Positions 46,273-55,841 of a stretch of 64,000 nucleotides of DNA are shown here, piece by piece (positions within the stretch are counted from its first letter, which is position 1; each line of letters begins with the position of its first letter). The notes below the pieces were generated by a model. That model ran no database searches. It saw only the letters and a program-made list of their open reading frames with translations, and was not told where the DNA came from. Source of the stretch: Portibacter marinus (GTDB lineage Bacteria; Bacteroidota; Bacteroidia; Chitinophagales; Saprospiraceae); contig NZ_JAJNKB010000002.1 in assembly GCF_021533195.1 (NCBI RefSeq), forward strand, positions 434,001 through 498,000. Reading direction: 5' to 3'. The position numbers were made by a program, and so were the translations under genes.

Positions 46273-47110
46273 GCTTTCTATATCTGGTGTAAATATAATA
46301 GCCGACCAAAATTCCTAAAATGGCAGATACCATCCCTACAGACCAATGCAATTCAGGTGTATCGCTTGGATCGATGGACGCCAGATCCTCATTTATGAAG
46401 TACAGACTGGCAATCGGAGCAGCATTATTTAAAAAATGGAGTAGGATCGGAACCCACAGGCTTCTGGTAAATAAAAATGAGTAACCCAACAAAGCCCCAA
46501 GCAGTAATCTGGGAAGAAAGCCCTGGAATTGTAAATGAAAGAGACTGAAAGCTGCCGCGGATATCCACACAGCCCAATGGGCATTTTTAATAGATCGTTC
46601 CAGGAAGTCCATAATCAGTCCACGGAATAATAACTCTTCGCCGATGGCTGGTATCAATGCAATTAAAATGATGTTAAAGACAAATAAGCCAAGGCTATCC
46701 ATGGTTAGAATTTTTTCCAATGTAGCAGCAGTGGATTGTTCCTGACCGATCATCCATTCGGCCAGAGGGATATATGAATTGACCGTATAACTATAAGTCA
46801 CCGCCGGGTAGGAGACCACACAGAAAAGCACACATAAAAGAAATAAATTGAGACTTACGGTTTGATCCAGTCTGGTGATTTTCCATTTATCATCCTTATA
46901 GTTTAAATATATAAAGAGTAAGCATGGTAAGATAAAGGTTAGCAGATGACCAGTAAGGAGGATTGTCCTTAAGGTATTGGCGCTTAGTCCATTTAGATTG
47001 GCATTTTCGATTTCATGCCCTGAAGCCATCATAATGCCCAGAGAAGCAAGTTGGGCCAGTATGATACCACCAGCCAATAATACGAGGAGTCTTAAAAATG
47101 CACCGAGCAT
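46262..47110 (-). CDS. CPBP family intramembrane metalloprotease
   Basis: A 282-residue membrane protein with about seven or eight helices. The ATG at 47110 was chosen because it begins directly with a membrane helix (MLGAFLRLLVLLAGG) and leaves a 43-bp divergent gap to pdxJ. A frame to 47215 would overlap pdxJ. The CAAX-protease/bacteriocin-processing motifs are present: EELLFRG (tandem Glu), FSLFHLQF and HFLNNAA. Substrate unknown. First gene of the operon with cdsA, surE and lpxB. Confidence 0.9.
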   Translation of the reverse strand: MLGAFLRLLVLLAGGIILAQLASLGIMMASGHEIENANLNGLSANTLRTILLTGHLLTFILPCLLFIYLNYKDDKWKITRLDQTVSLNLFLLCVLFCVVSYPAVTYSYTVNSYIPLAEWMIGQEQSTAATLEKILTMDSLGLFVFNIILIALIPAIGEELLFRGLIMDFLERSIKNAHWAVWISAAAFSLFHLQFQGFLPRLLLGALLGYSFLFTRSLWVPILLHFLNNAAPIASLYFINEDLASIDPSDTPELHWSVGMVSAILGILVGYYIYTRYRKHEA

Positions 47111-47153
47111 ACGAAGGAAAAAAGTAATTTTGCATTGCAAATGTAAAAGAACT

Positions 47154-47867
47154 ATGACAAGATTAAGTGTCAATATCAATAAAGTTGCTCTTCTGAGAAA
47201 TTCAAGAGAAGGCAACTTTCCGGATTTATATCAATTTGCTCGAGATTGCGAGGAATTTGGAGCTCAAGGAATTACTGTTCATCCAAGGCCTGATGAAAGA
47301 CATATCAGATATGAAGATGTATATATTCTGAAAGACATTGTAAAGACAGAATACAATATAGAAGGCTATCCATCCCAAAAATTCATGGATCTTGTAACTT
47401 CTGTACGTCCGGATCAATGTACCTTAGTTCCGGATCCACCCGGCGTTTTAACTTCCAATACCGGATGGGATACTAAAGAACATTTGACTTTTCTGCAAGA
47501 AATAGTAAAAACCTTGCAGTCATATGACATTAGGGTCAGTTTATTCTTAAATGCTGATGTTTCGATGGTGGAAAGCACCATTGAGACGGGTGCTGATCGT
47601 ATAGAACTTTATACTGGAAAGTATGCTCAGCAGTTTGAGCAAGACAAAAATAAGGCGATTAAAGCTCATGCTGAGACAGCTAAATTGGCCATTCAAGGTG
47701 GTCTGGGAGTCAATGCGGGTCATGATTTAAATCTTTCTAATCTGTCTTTTTATAAAAATGGGATAGCTCAATTGAAAGAAGTGTCTATAGGGCATGCATT
47801 AATTGCTGACGCCTTGTACTACGGCATCAAAAATACCATTCATATGTATTTGCGTGAATTGAGTTGA
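47154..47867 (+). CDS. pdxJ: Pyridoxine 5'-phosphate synthase
   Basis: PdxJ condenses 3-amino-2-oxopropyl phosphate with deoxyxylulose 5-phosphate to form pyridoxine phosphate (vitamin B6). The 237-residue TIM barrel starts at the ATG at 47154 with RLSVNINKVALLRNSR. Visible family features are GITVHPRPDERHI (active-site His/Arg), NIEGYPS, VPDPPG, and the closing phosphate site GGLGVNAGHDLN and SIGHALIADAL. Divergent from the CPBP operon. Confidence 0.95.
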   Translation: MTRLSVNINKVALLRNSREGNFPDLYQFARDCEEFGAQGITVHPRPDERHIRYEDVYILKDIVKTEYNIEGYPSQKFMDLVTSVRPDQCTLVPDPPGVLTSNTGWDTKEHLTFLQEIVKTLQSYDIRVSLFLNADVSMVESTIETGADRIELYTGKYAQQFEQDKNKAIKAHAETAKLAIQGGLGVNAGHDLNLSNLSFYKNGIAQLKEVSIGHALIADALYYGIKNTIHMYLRELS

Positions 47868-48353
47868 TAGGGAATTTATCATGGCGGCATGGTAGTTTTA
47901 ATGCTTGAATGTAGATTTTAGTGCCTATTCACATATTTAAAGATCGATCGTTATATAAATGATATCGAGTTGAAGAAAAGAGTGAATTCAGACAAAAAAT
48001 TAAAAAAGGCAATAATGACGAAAGGAATAGATTGTGTTGTGGAACTTTGAAGATTGTGATGAAAGTTTGGGCATAACAATATTGTCACATTTTTGTTCTA
48101 AAACCTTTTACATTATTATGTTAATATTTTGTAAAGTTTCTGAATTTTATTTCCTTTGTGCCGACACTCGAAACTAATAATAAGACCAAAGTAGAATAAT
48201 TTATGATGAAAGCCACCTATTTTTCTACGTACTACCTATTGCGTGGCGTCTACACCATTAACAAAAAATTAACTTTAAATAAGAGCGGAGTGCTGCTAAC
48301 ATCGGTGTTCCCCTCACTATTGCAATATTTATCTAACCAAATTATTTTTCAAT
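47868..48353. other. Long non-coding region upstream of susC
   Basis: A 486-bp AT-rich stretch between pdxJ and susC. It contains a good promoter at 48128-48158 and about 190 bases of leader. No hairpin attenuator or small conserved ORF could be supported; the leader's length leaves room for post-transcriptional control. Confidence 0.5.
48128..48158 (+). promoter_or_regulatory. Promoter of the susC/susD operon
   Basis: TTTG (48128-48131), a spacer of exactly 19 bases, and TTCCTTTG (48151-48158) match the Bacteroidota consensus TTTG-N19-TAnnTTTG with one mismatch. Transcription should start near 48163-48166, about 190 bases before susC. Confidence 0.5.
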
Positions 48354-51300
48354 ATGAAAAAATTCTCACTTTACATTGTTGCGTTTCTGGTGATGATCGG
48401 TGCGGCCACAGGGCAGCGCGAGATAACAGGAACTGTCACGGACATTTCCGGCGTTCCTTTGATAGGGGCGAATGTTACAGTACAAGGTACTACTAACGGT
48501 ACCATTACTGACATAGATGGAACTTATACTCTGTCTGTAGCAGATGCAGCAACTACTTTAGTTTTTAGCTACACAGGATTTGAAACTCAGGAAGTCCTTA
48601 TAGACAATCAATCTACTATAGATGTAGTATTGTCTGAAGGTATTGCCATTGACGAGATTGTCGTGACAGGATTGGGTATCAAAAAAGAAAAGAAAGCACT
48701 CGGATACGGAGTTGCGACGATTGGAAAGAAGCAATTGACAGCACGTCAGGAAACTGATGTTGCAAGAATGCTTAGAGGACAGGCTACTGGTGTTGACATT
48801 ACTCAAACATCAGGATTAGCTGGTTCTGGAACCAACATTATCATCAGAGGGTATTCGACCATTACTGGTTCTAACCAACCTTTATTTGTTGTTGATGGAG
48901 TTCCATTTAACACCAATACGAATACCACTACTGGAACGGGATTTGGTTCTGGTTCTGCGACTTCTTCTTCAAGATTTTTGGATTTAGATCCAAATACCAT
49001 TGAGGAAATTTCAATTTTAAAAGGTCTATCAGCAACAGTACTTTACGGTGAGGCCGGAAGAAATGGTGTCGTTTTAGTTACTACTAAGAGTGGTAATGGA
49101 GGAGCTGATGTCAATAAGAAGACAGAGATCAGTGTGACACAAGGGGTGTTCCAATCTGAAATTGCTAACCTTCCTGAGTATCAGAATACTTACGGAAATG
49201 GATTTAACGCTGGTTTTGGATGGTTTTTCTCTAACTGGGGAGCTGCATTTGATGACCTTAGACCATCTTCTTATGGTTCTGATTACAAGGGTGAAAAGGA
49301 TGGAAGAGTTATTATTACTCATCCATATGATCAAGGTCAATACCTAGATGATTTCCCTGAATTTGCAGGAGCCGAGTATCTTCACCAACCATATGAAAGT
49401 GTTGAGAATTTCTTCCAACCTGGTTTTTCTTCAAATACATCAGTATCTATTTCCAGCAAGTTGAATAATAATTCATCGATTACTGGAACTTACTCATACT
49501 TGACAGAAGAAGGTTTTACTCCAAGGAAGGATGAAAGAAATGATAATGCAAGATCAAATTTCTTAGACAAGCATAATTTCAGTTTAGGAGCTCAAACTAC
49601 ATTAAGTAGTGGCCTTAGGATGAGAGGATCTTTCAATTATGTATCGACCGCTAGAGAGACACCTTTAACTGGTACTGGATTTGGAGGTGATGGAGAAGGT
49701 TTATTCGGTGCTTTACTTTTTACACCTAGATCTGTCGACTTAATGGGTCTTCCATATCAATCTCCAATCGATGGATCTAATGTTTACTATAGAAGAGGTT
49801 CACCAATTCAAAATCCTAGATGGACTTTGAATAATACCGGTACAACTGAGGATATTCAAAGATTCTTTTCGACCTCTGAACTATCTTATGACATCAATGA
49901 TAATTTCACCGTACTATATCGATTAGGTATTGACAGAGCTGCTCAAAAGAACAGAAGATATGTCAATAGAGGTGGAACATTTACACCAGATGGTGAAATG
50001 TTTACAACGAACGTTACTGATAGAATTACCGATCAGTTGGCAAATGTGTTATATAATTTCCAATTAAGTCCTAGCTTTTCTATCGATGGGGTTGTGGGAT
50101 TCAATGCCAGAAGAGTAACTGCTGAAAGAGATGCTATCATTTCTTCCAATCAGTTTGTTTACGGTTTTATTAATCATGGTAACTTTATTGATAATCGATC
50201 TTTCTCCGGAAGAAGTGAAGAAAATACATTGGGAGCTTTTGCAACGGCTACTTTAGGATATAATTCATTCCTATACTTGACTTTGCAAGGTAGAAACGAC
50301 TGGACCTCTACTTTAGAGCCGGGGAACAATTCCATTTTCTATCCAAGTGCGAGTTTGTCATTTGTTCCAACGGATGCCATTGCGGCTCTTCAAAACAATT
50401 CTATCCTAAATTATTTGAAGTTTAGAGTAGGTTACGGAACATCTGCAGGTTATCCTGATCCATACTCTACCAGAAATGTATTGGATTCAAGAACCAATGT
50501 ATTTGTAGGACCTGGAGGGCAGGTATTGAACACAAATGGTGTTTCATCTTTCCTCGGAAATGCGAATTTAATGCCTGAGTTATTCGTTGAATTAGAAGGG
50601 GGTGTTGAAGCAAGATTTTTACAGAATCGTGTTGGTGTGGATTTATCACTATATAATAAGACATCAAATGACCTGATCATCAACTTGCCACTGGATCCAG
50701 CAACTGGTTTTACTACTACAACAGTAAATGCTGCAGAAGTCAACAACAGAGGTATTGAGCTAGGTGTGGATATAACACCTATCGTAGCAGGAGATTTCTC
50801 TTGGGATTTGACATTGAATTATACCAGAAATATTTCATTGGTTAATGAAATATTTGAAGGAATCGAAAGAGTATATGTAGACGGTTTTGGAACATTGGGT
50901 AACTACGCGATTCCTGGTGAGCCTTATGGTGTCATCTACGGAAGACAGTTTTCTAAAAATGAAGAGGGTAAAATCTTTGTGGATGGCCAAGGTGGATACG
51001 TTAGAGGTGGATTTGGAGTCATTGCAGATCCTAACCCTGAGTATACTGCTAACTGGATGAACAACTTTTCCTACAAAGGTATGAGTTTAGGATGGCAGTT
51101 CCAGTATGTACATGGTGGTCAACTGTATTCATCTACTGTTGGAGCTTTATTGGCTAGAGGAAACACTGTAGATTCGGATTTTGACAGATCTGTGCCGATC
51201 GTTTTACCTAACGGTGTAAATGCTGATGGTACTCCTAACAATAAGCAAGTATATGTAGGAGATGAAGCTTTCAATACATTCTTTACTGATGAAGGTGCTA

Positions 51301-51563
51301 TTCTTGATGCTACAGTCATTAGATTAAGACAACTTTCATTTGCATATAATTTGCCTAATTCTTTATTGGATAAGACGCCATTCGGAAGATTGGGCTTAAC
51401 GATTTCCGGGGAGAATCTTTGGTACAATGCGCCAAATATTCCTAAAGGCATGAATTATGATCCTGAGGTTGTTAGTACAGGTGTTGGTAATGGTAGAGGA
51501 CTGGACTTTAGAACAGCTCCTACAGCCAAGAAATATGGTATCACTTTAAGTGCAACATTCTAA
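48354..51563 (+). CDS. SusC/RagA family TonB-linked outer membrane receptor
   Basis: A 1069-residue outer-membrane importer. A signal peptide (about 1-20) is followed by a carboxypeptidase-regulatory-like domain (about 22-100), then the SusC-type DEIVVTGLG (TonB-contacting region) and the plug domain (about 105-240) with PLFVVDGVPF and SATVLYGEAGRNGVVLVTTK-like SusC signature ending at about 235. The remainder is a 22-strand-type barrel ending in GITLSATF with a terminal Phe. It imports a glycan or peptide together with the SusD partner 43 bp downstream, energised by TonB. Confidence 0.93.
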   Translation: MKKFSLYIVAFLVMIGAATGQREITGTVTDISGVPLIGANVTVQGTTNGTITDIDGTYTLSVADAATTLVFSYTGFETQEVLIDNQSTIDVVLSEGIAIDEIVVTGLGIKKEKKALGYGVATIGKKQLTARQETDVARMLRGQATGVDITQTSGLAGSGTNIIIRGYSTITGSNQPLFVVDGVPFNTNTNTTTGTGFGSGSATSSSRFLDLDPNTIEEISILKGLSATVLYGEAGRNGVVLVTTKSGNGGADVNKKTEISVTQGVFQSEIANLPEYQNTYGNGFNAGFGWFFSNWGAAFDDLRPSSYGSDYKGEKDGRVIITHPYDQGQYLDDFPEFAGAEYLHQPYESVENFFQPGFSSNTSVSISSKLNNNSSITGTYSYLTEEGFTPRKDERNDNARSNFLDKHNFSLGAQTTLSSGLRMRGSFNYVSTARETPLTGTGFGGDGEGLFGALLFTPRSVDLMGLPYQSPIDGSNVYYRRGSPIQNPRWTLNNTGTTEDIQRFFSTSELSYDINDNFTVLYRLGIDRAAQKNRRYVNRGGTFTPDGEMFTTNVTDRITDQLANVLYNFQLSPSFSIDGVVGFNARRVTAERDAIISSNQFVYGFINHGNFIDNRSFSGRSEENTLGAFATATLGYNSFLYLTLQGRNDWTSTLEPGNNSIFYPSASLSFVPTDAIAALQNNSILNYLKFRVGYGTSAGYPDPYSTRNVLDSRTNVFVGPGGQVLNTNGVSSFLGNANLMPELFVELEGGVEARFLQNRVGVDLSLYNKTSNDLIINLPLDPATGFTTTTVNAAEVNNRGIELGVDITPIVAGDFSWDLTLNYTRNISLVNEIFEGIERVYVDGFGTLGNYAIPGEPYGVIYGRQFSKNEEGKIFVDGQGGYVRGGFGVIADPNPEYTANWMNNFSYKGMSLGWQFQYVHGGQLYSSTVGALLARGNTVDSDFDRSVPIVLPNGVNADGTPNNKQVYVGDEAFNTFFTDEGAILDATVIRLRQLSFAYNLPNSLLDKTPFGRLGLTISGENLWYNAPNIPKGMNYDPEVVSTGVGNGRGLDFRTAPTAKKYGITLSATF

Positions 51564-51606
51564 TCAAGTTTAGATTAGATTTATTTGCTAAATCAAAAAA
51601 ATTAAA

Positions 51607-53313
51607 ATGAAATTAATATATAAAATGTTAATGGTCATTGGGATTTTTGCGTTCACCTCTGCGTGTACCTCCTTCGAGTTAGACTTGTTGGAAAATCCAA
51701 ATGCCGTAGCTCCAGAAAATGCAAGTTTGAATGACTTATATAATAACATTCAACTTACTTTTAGGAATGTATTTGCGGGTGCACAAGGTAGTACCGGTGG
51801 TGCAGCCAGAATGTACCATGTAGGTGGTGGAACCTATGAGAATTTTGCAACGCCAGAAACCTTTGATGGTCTATGGATTAATGCATATTCAAATTTATTT
51901 CCAGATGTTGAAGCATTGGAAGCTATTTCCGAAGGACAAAACTTTAACATCCATACAGGATCAGCAAAAATCTTCAAGGCCTACACTTTATTGACCCTAG
52001 TAGATATATTCGGTGATGTGCCTTTGTCAGAAGCGCTTCAGGGAACTGACGTGATCTCACCAAGTACTGATCCGGGTTCAAGTGTTTATGATGCAGCATT
52101 GTCTTTATTAGATGAAGCCATCGCTGAATTGGATGGTACGAATGCCGCTTCTCCTAGATATGAAGGATTTTATGGTGGCGACAACGATAATTGGATTAAA
52201 GCTGCGAATTCTATCAAGCTTAAAGCTGCTTTGAATAAAGGCGATGCAGGTGCTATCAATTCATTGGTCAGTGGTGGTAACATCATTGATGAAGCTTCTG
52301 AAGATTTCCAATTTAACTATGGTAGTCAAAGAAACAATCCTAACTCAAGACATCCGTTCTATAATTCTCACTATGAACAAGGTGATGGAGCATATATGTC
52401 TAATTACTATATGTGGCTTTTGGCCGGTGATAAAGTAGATCTTAATGATATGCCTATCATTGATCCTCGTATCAGATATTACTTCTATCGTAAGGTTGAT
52501 GATGCGGAAGGTCAGGATTTGACCACATACGGTTGCCACTATTCAGTAGAGCCGGTGCAAAGTGCCAAGCCTGCACATTGGGAAGCAACCAGTCCGAATG
52601 TTCCTTATTGTGTGATTCCAAATAGCGGATACTCAGGAAGAGATCACTTGAATCCTCAAGGTATTCCGCCAGATGGAAACATCAGAACTTCCTATGGTTT
52701 GTACCCTGGTGGTGGTCAATTTGATGACGATGAGTTTGACGATACCAGACAATTAGGTACGACAGGTGGTATGGGACAAGGTATATGGCCTATCCTAATT
52801 TCACCGATGGTGGATCTGATGAGAGCTGAAGCTGCTTTGACATTGGGTACCAATGATGATGCCAGAGAATTGTTAGAGAAAGGAATGAGAGCATCGATTG
52901 CAAAGGCAGTAAGCTTTGAATCACTGGTTCCCGGTACAATGGGAAGTAGCGTAACGTTGAGAGATGGTTCTGAGGGAACAATCAAAGAACTTTTTGGTAC
53001 AAATGACGAGGATATAGACAATTATGTAGAGAAAGTATTGGCTATTTACGATGCTGCTGATGCTGATGGTAAACTTGATCTAGTCGCTAAGGAGATGATG
53101 ATTGCATCCTGGGGTAATGGGTTAGAAGCTTATAACCTTTACAGAAGAACTGGAAAGCCTAACAATATGCAACCAGCCTTAGAGGCAGCATTTGGCCAAT
53201 TTCCAAGAACATTTCTTTACCCAGCTATTAACGTAACCAGAAATGCAAGTGTATCACAGAAGGAATTAGGTGATAATACTTTCTGGATGGACAGCTCAAT
53301 CGATCTATATTAA
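51607..53313 (+). CDS. SusD/RagB family nutrient-binding lipoprotein
   Basis: A 568-residue surface lipoprotein forming the lid of the SusC channel. The signal ends in a lipobox (FTSAC, cysteine near residue 20), followed by SFELDLLENPNAV, typical of the SusD-and-RagB family. The helical TPR-like body is visible (about 90-260, with DIFGDVPLSEAL and LLDEAIAEL), and the C-terminal family end has PRTFLYPAINVTRNASVSQ. No polysaccharide-degrading enzymes flank it, so a peptide or unknown ligand is as likely as a glycan. Confidence 0.93.
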   Translation: MKLIYKMLMVIGIFAFTSACTSFELDLLENPNAVAPENASLNDLYNNIQLTFRNVFAGAQGSTGGAARMYHVGGGTYENFATPETFDGLWINAYSNLFPDVEALEAISEGQNFNIHTGSAKIFKAYTLLTLVDIFGDVPLSEALQGTDVISPSTDPGSSVYDAALSLLDEAIAELDGTNAASPRYEGFYGGDNDNWIKAANSIKLKAALNKGDAGAINSLVSGGNIIDEASEDFQFNYGSQRNNPNSRHPFYNSHYEQGDGAYMSNYYMWLLAGDKVDLNDMPIIDPRIRYYFYRKVDDAEGQDLTTYGCHYSVEPVQSAKPAHWEATSPNVPYCVIPNSGYSGRDHLNPQGIPPDGNIRTSYGLYPGGGQFDDDEFDDTRQLGTTGGMGQGIWPILISPMVDLMRAEAALTLGTNDDARELLEKGMRASIAKAVSFESLVPGTMGSSVTLRDGSEGTIKELFGTNDEDIDNYVEKVLAIYDAADADGKLDLVAKEMMIASWGNGLEAYNLYRRTGKPNNMQPALEAAFGQFPRTFLYPAINVTRNASVSQKELGDNTFWMDSSIDLY

Positions 53314-53331
53314 TAAGATAATTAGAAAATA

Positions 53332-54264
53332 ATGATGAAAAATATAAATATATTAATGACTTTGGCAATCTTGGTTTTGCTAGGTACCTCATCTTGTGAG
53401 GACCCTGAAAGATTGCCTCTGGTTGTCTTGGATACGGTGGAAAAAGGAGCTTATCCAAGATTAATCGACGATACCAATACGTTGATCAACCTCTTTGACG
53501 TAGACGGTTCTGCTTACACTTACGAAGTAGAATTTGTTGATGAGCAAGGTGGTGGACTGGTAGAGGAATACATTCTAGATATTGTTTATGATGACAATAA
53601 CCCAAGTAATGGTGACAATAGTGCCGGACCCGTGGAATTTCTGAAGTTTGATGCCAGCCAATTCACGGAAAGTGAAAATGGCTATTTAAAGGCTCCTGAA
53701 ATCACGATTACAGGACCTGAAGCACTAGGTGCTTTTGGATTGAGCGAAGATGAAGTATTGGCTGGAGATAATTTCCATTTTCAAGGAAGAATCATCTTAG
53801 AAGATGGACGAGTATTTTCACAGAATAACTCATCTGCAACGGTAACCGGACCTGCATTTAGAGGTCATTTTAATTTTACCATGCCAGCAAACTGTCCTTC
53901 AGATTTGACCGGTACTTATTCTTATGTGACTTCTGATATATGGTGCCCTGAGTCTGATGGACCTGTTTCAGGAACAGTTGATATTGTGGCTCAAGGTGGT
54001 GGAGTTTATAAATTCAGCGATTGGGCATTCGGTTCCTACGTACCTTGCTATGGAGGCGGTGGAGCAGGAGGTAACCTGACCTTTGCTGAGACTTGTGCGG
54101 AAGTAGAATTTACTGGTTTTACCGATAGCTTTGGAGATACTTGGACATTCGAATCATCAATTGATGGAGAAGAATGGACCATTAAGTGGGAGAATACTTT
54201 TGGTGAATTTGCTACTTCAGTTATTACTTTTCCTGGAGGAGTGCCATTTGTATTGGCAGAATAG
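53332..54264 (+). CDS. Lipoprotein associated with susC/susD (SusE-like position)
   Basis: A 310-residue lipoprotein (lipobox LGTSSC, cysteine near residue 23). The body is beta-rich and probably consists of Ig-like domains (about 35-165), with a final domain (about 180-310) rich in Gly, Trp and Cys (CPSDLTG, WCPESDG, VPCYGGG, ETCAEV). It is 18 bp downstream of susD, in the place where SusE/SusF-like surface-binding proteins usually sit, so it may bind the imported ligand. The four cysteines could form two disulfides. No precise family. Confidence 0.75.
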   Translation: MMKNINILMTLAILVLLGTSSCEDPERLPLVVLDTVEKGAYPRLIDDTNTLINLFDVDGSAYTYEVEFVDEQGGGLVEEYILDIVYDDNNPSNGDNSAGPVEFLKFDASQFTESENGYLKAPEITITGPEALGAFGLSEDEVLAGDNFHFQGRIILEDGRVFSQNNSSATVTGPAFRGHFNFTMPANCPSDLTGTYSYVTSDIWCPESDGPVSGTVDIVAQGGGVYKFSDWAFGSYVPCYGGGGAGGNLTFAETCAEVEFTGFTDSFGDTWTFESSIDGEEWTIKWENTFGEFATSVITFPGGVPFVLAE

Positions 54265-54293
54265 CTTTTGATAAGAAGATATATTATAATTAG

Positions 54294-54320
54294 GAGGCTG
54301 TCTCAGAATGAGATGGTCTC
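54294..54320 (+). terminator. Rho-independent terminator of the susC operon
   Basis: Arms 54294-54305 and 54309-54320 form a 12-bp stem with three G-U wobbles and a 3-base loop, followed by TTTTG then TATTTT. It closes the susC-susD-lipoprotein operon. Confidence 0.75.
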
Positions 54321-54579
54321 TTTTGTATTTTGTTCACTACAGTTCATTTTGAATAGAATGATAATATATACTTTGGACAAGCTAATATGAAGTATTTTCT
54401 TTAAAATCGGTGCTAGATTTAGTTAAAATGATAGCTTTTCGGTGGAGCGATTTTTAACTATTCTTATATCTATTTCTCCAAAAAAAATGCAATAATTCAA
54501 AGAGCTTAAAAATTGTAATACTCCCAATGAACTAGACCAGTACCTAAGTTTGATATTTCGTACTTTTGAAGTAAGAAAT

Positions 54580-54867
54580 ATGAAAAAACAGAGAAGAAAA
54601 TTTAGCAAGGAATTTAAGCTTAAAGTAATTTTAGATGCAATAAGAGAGCGAGAGACTTTGCAGCAGCTTGGCAAGAAGTATGATATGCACCCTCAACAAA
54701 TTACTAACTGGAAGAAGGAGTACTTAGCCAAATCTTTAGAAATCATGGATAGTAAAACTCCTAAACAGAAAGAGAAAGATTTGCAAGGTGAAGCTGACAA
54801 GCTTTATAAAAAGATAGGACAGCTTCAAATGGAAGTAGATTTTCTAAAAAAAAATCTAGAACCATAG
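54580..54867 (+). CDS. IS3-family transposase OrfA
   Basis: A 95-residue protein: an N-terminal helix-turn-helix (about 1-50; RRKFSKEFKLKVILDAI, LGKKYDMHPQQITNWKKE) that recognises the IS ends, and a C-terminal leucine-type coiled coil (about 65-92). I chose ATG 54580; a TTG at 54550 lies inside the inverted repeat. Near the end an uninterrupted run of nine A residues (54845-54853) lies in the place used for programmed minus-1 frameshifting in this family; slippage would fuse OrfA to the orfB frame. Confidence 0.88.
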   Translation: MKKQRRKFSKEFKLKVILDAIRERETLQQLGKKYDMHPQQITNWKKEYLAKSLEIMDSKTPKQKEKDLQGEADKLYKKIGQLQMEVDFLKKNLEP

Positions 54868-54869
54868 CG

Positions 54870-55734
54870 ATGCAATTGAAAAGGAAATGGGTTAATCCAA
54901 AGTCAAAGCTTAGTATTCGAAGACAGTGCCAGTTACTGGGTTTGAACAGATCATCACTAAGCTACAAAGCAAAACCAGTAACGAAGAAGAATGATCATAT
55001 AATGAGATTGATTGATCAGCAATATATGCGAACTCCATTCTATGGTATCGATCGGATGACAGACTATATCAATGAGTTGCCTTATGGATATAGGGTAAAT
55101 GTTAAAAGGATAAGAAGGCTTTACAAGGTCATGGATCTACATGCAATGGGCCCCAAACCAAGAACGACGATTCCAGGGCTTAAACAATACAAACACCCTT
55201 ATCTGTTAAAGGATATCGATGTTAGTGAACCAAATCAAGTGTGGGCTATTGACATTACTTACATTCCGATGTTTAGGGGGCATATGTACCTGTTTGCAAT
55301 TATAGACCTACATACTCGATTTATAGTAGGATGGTCGATATCCAATACCATGACAACAGATTGGTGTTTAGATTGCATCGAAGCTGGCATCAAGAAGTAT
55401 GGCAAACCTGATGTAATTAACTCTGATCAAGGAGCACAGTTCACCTCTAAAGCATACACAGATTATCTAAAAGATAAAAAGATTCAAATCAGTATGGGAT
55501 GGAAAAGGAAGAGCGATAGACAATATATTTATTGAAAGATTCTGGAGAACTGTAAAACAAGAATACGTATACATCAATAGGCCTAACAATGGTCTTGAAC
55601 TATATCATGGTTTAGAAGAATATATGCGATTTTACAACTATGAACGTAATCATTTGACAATTGGAAAAATACCTCCAGCACTAAAATATTACAATCGGAA
55701 ACCTATTTTTAAACAAACTAAATATCGAGCTTAG
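54870..55734 (+). pseudogene. IS3-family transposase OrfB, frameshifted
   Basis: The DDE transposase of the element. In the first frame (to 55535) D128 (AIDITY) and D186 (NSDQGAQF) are present. One extra G in the GGG at 55496-55498 shifts the frame and stops translation at 55535 (TGA). Removing one G restores a frame that runs to TAG at 55734 and contains the missing catalytic Glu in FIERFW and the family end (FYNYERNH). The full protein would be about 287 residues. The intact ends suggest recent decay. A sequencing error could give the same result. Confidence 0.85.
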
Positions 55735-55841
55735 GTGGTCGAACTTTGTGGAGTATTATAAAATTACTATGTGAAAGATTCTTTTTTTTGGAATAAATTA
55801 ATTACTATATGTTTAAATTATTAACAAAAAAAATAAATTTT

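Larger units (their letters stand above)
54514..55760 (+). mobile_element. IS3-family insertion sequence
   Basis: A 1247-bp element. The imperfect terminal inverted repeats begin TGTAATACTCC on the left (from 54514) and TATAATACTCC when the right end is read inward (from 55760). Similarity continues inward through CCTAAG and GATATTT. It is flanked by the 4-bp direct repeat AAAT at 54510-54513 and 55761-55764, the expected target duplication. It carries orfA and orfB. A TAnnTTTG-type element (54561-54568) lies just before orfA and may be its promoter. The right-end change from TG to TA may lower transposition. Confidence 0.88.

Noticed and set aside
48203-48496. A 97-codon open frame in the susC leader, overlapping the susC start
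   Set aside because: It runs 140 bases into susC in another frame, has no family-like sequence or initiation context, and its start lies within the predicted leader; treated as a chance frame.
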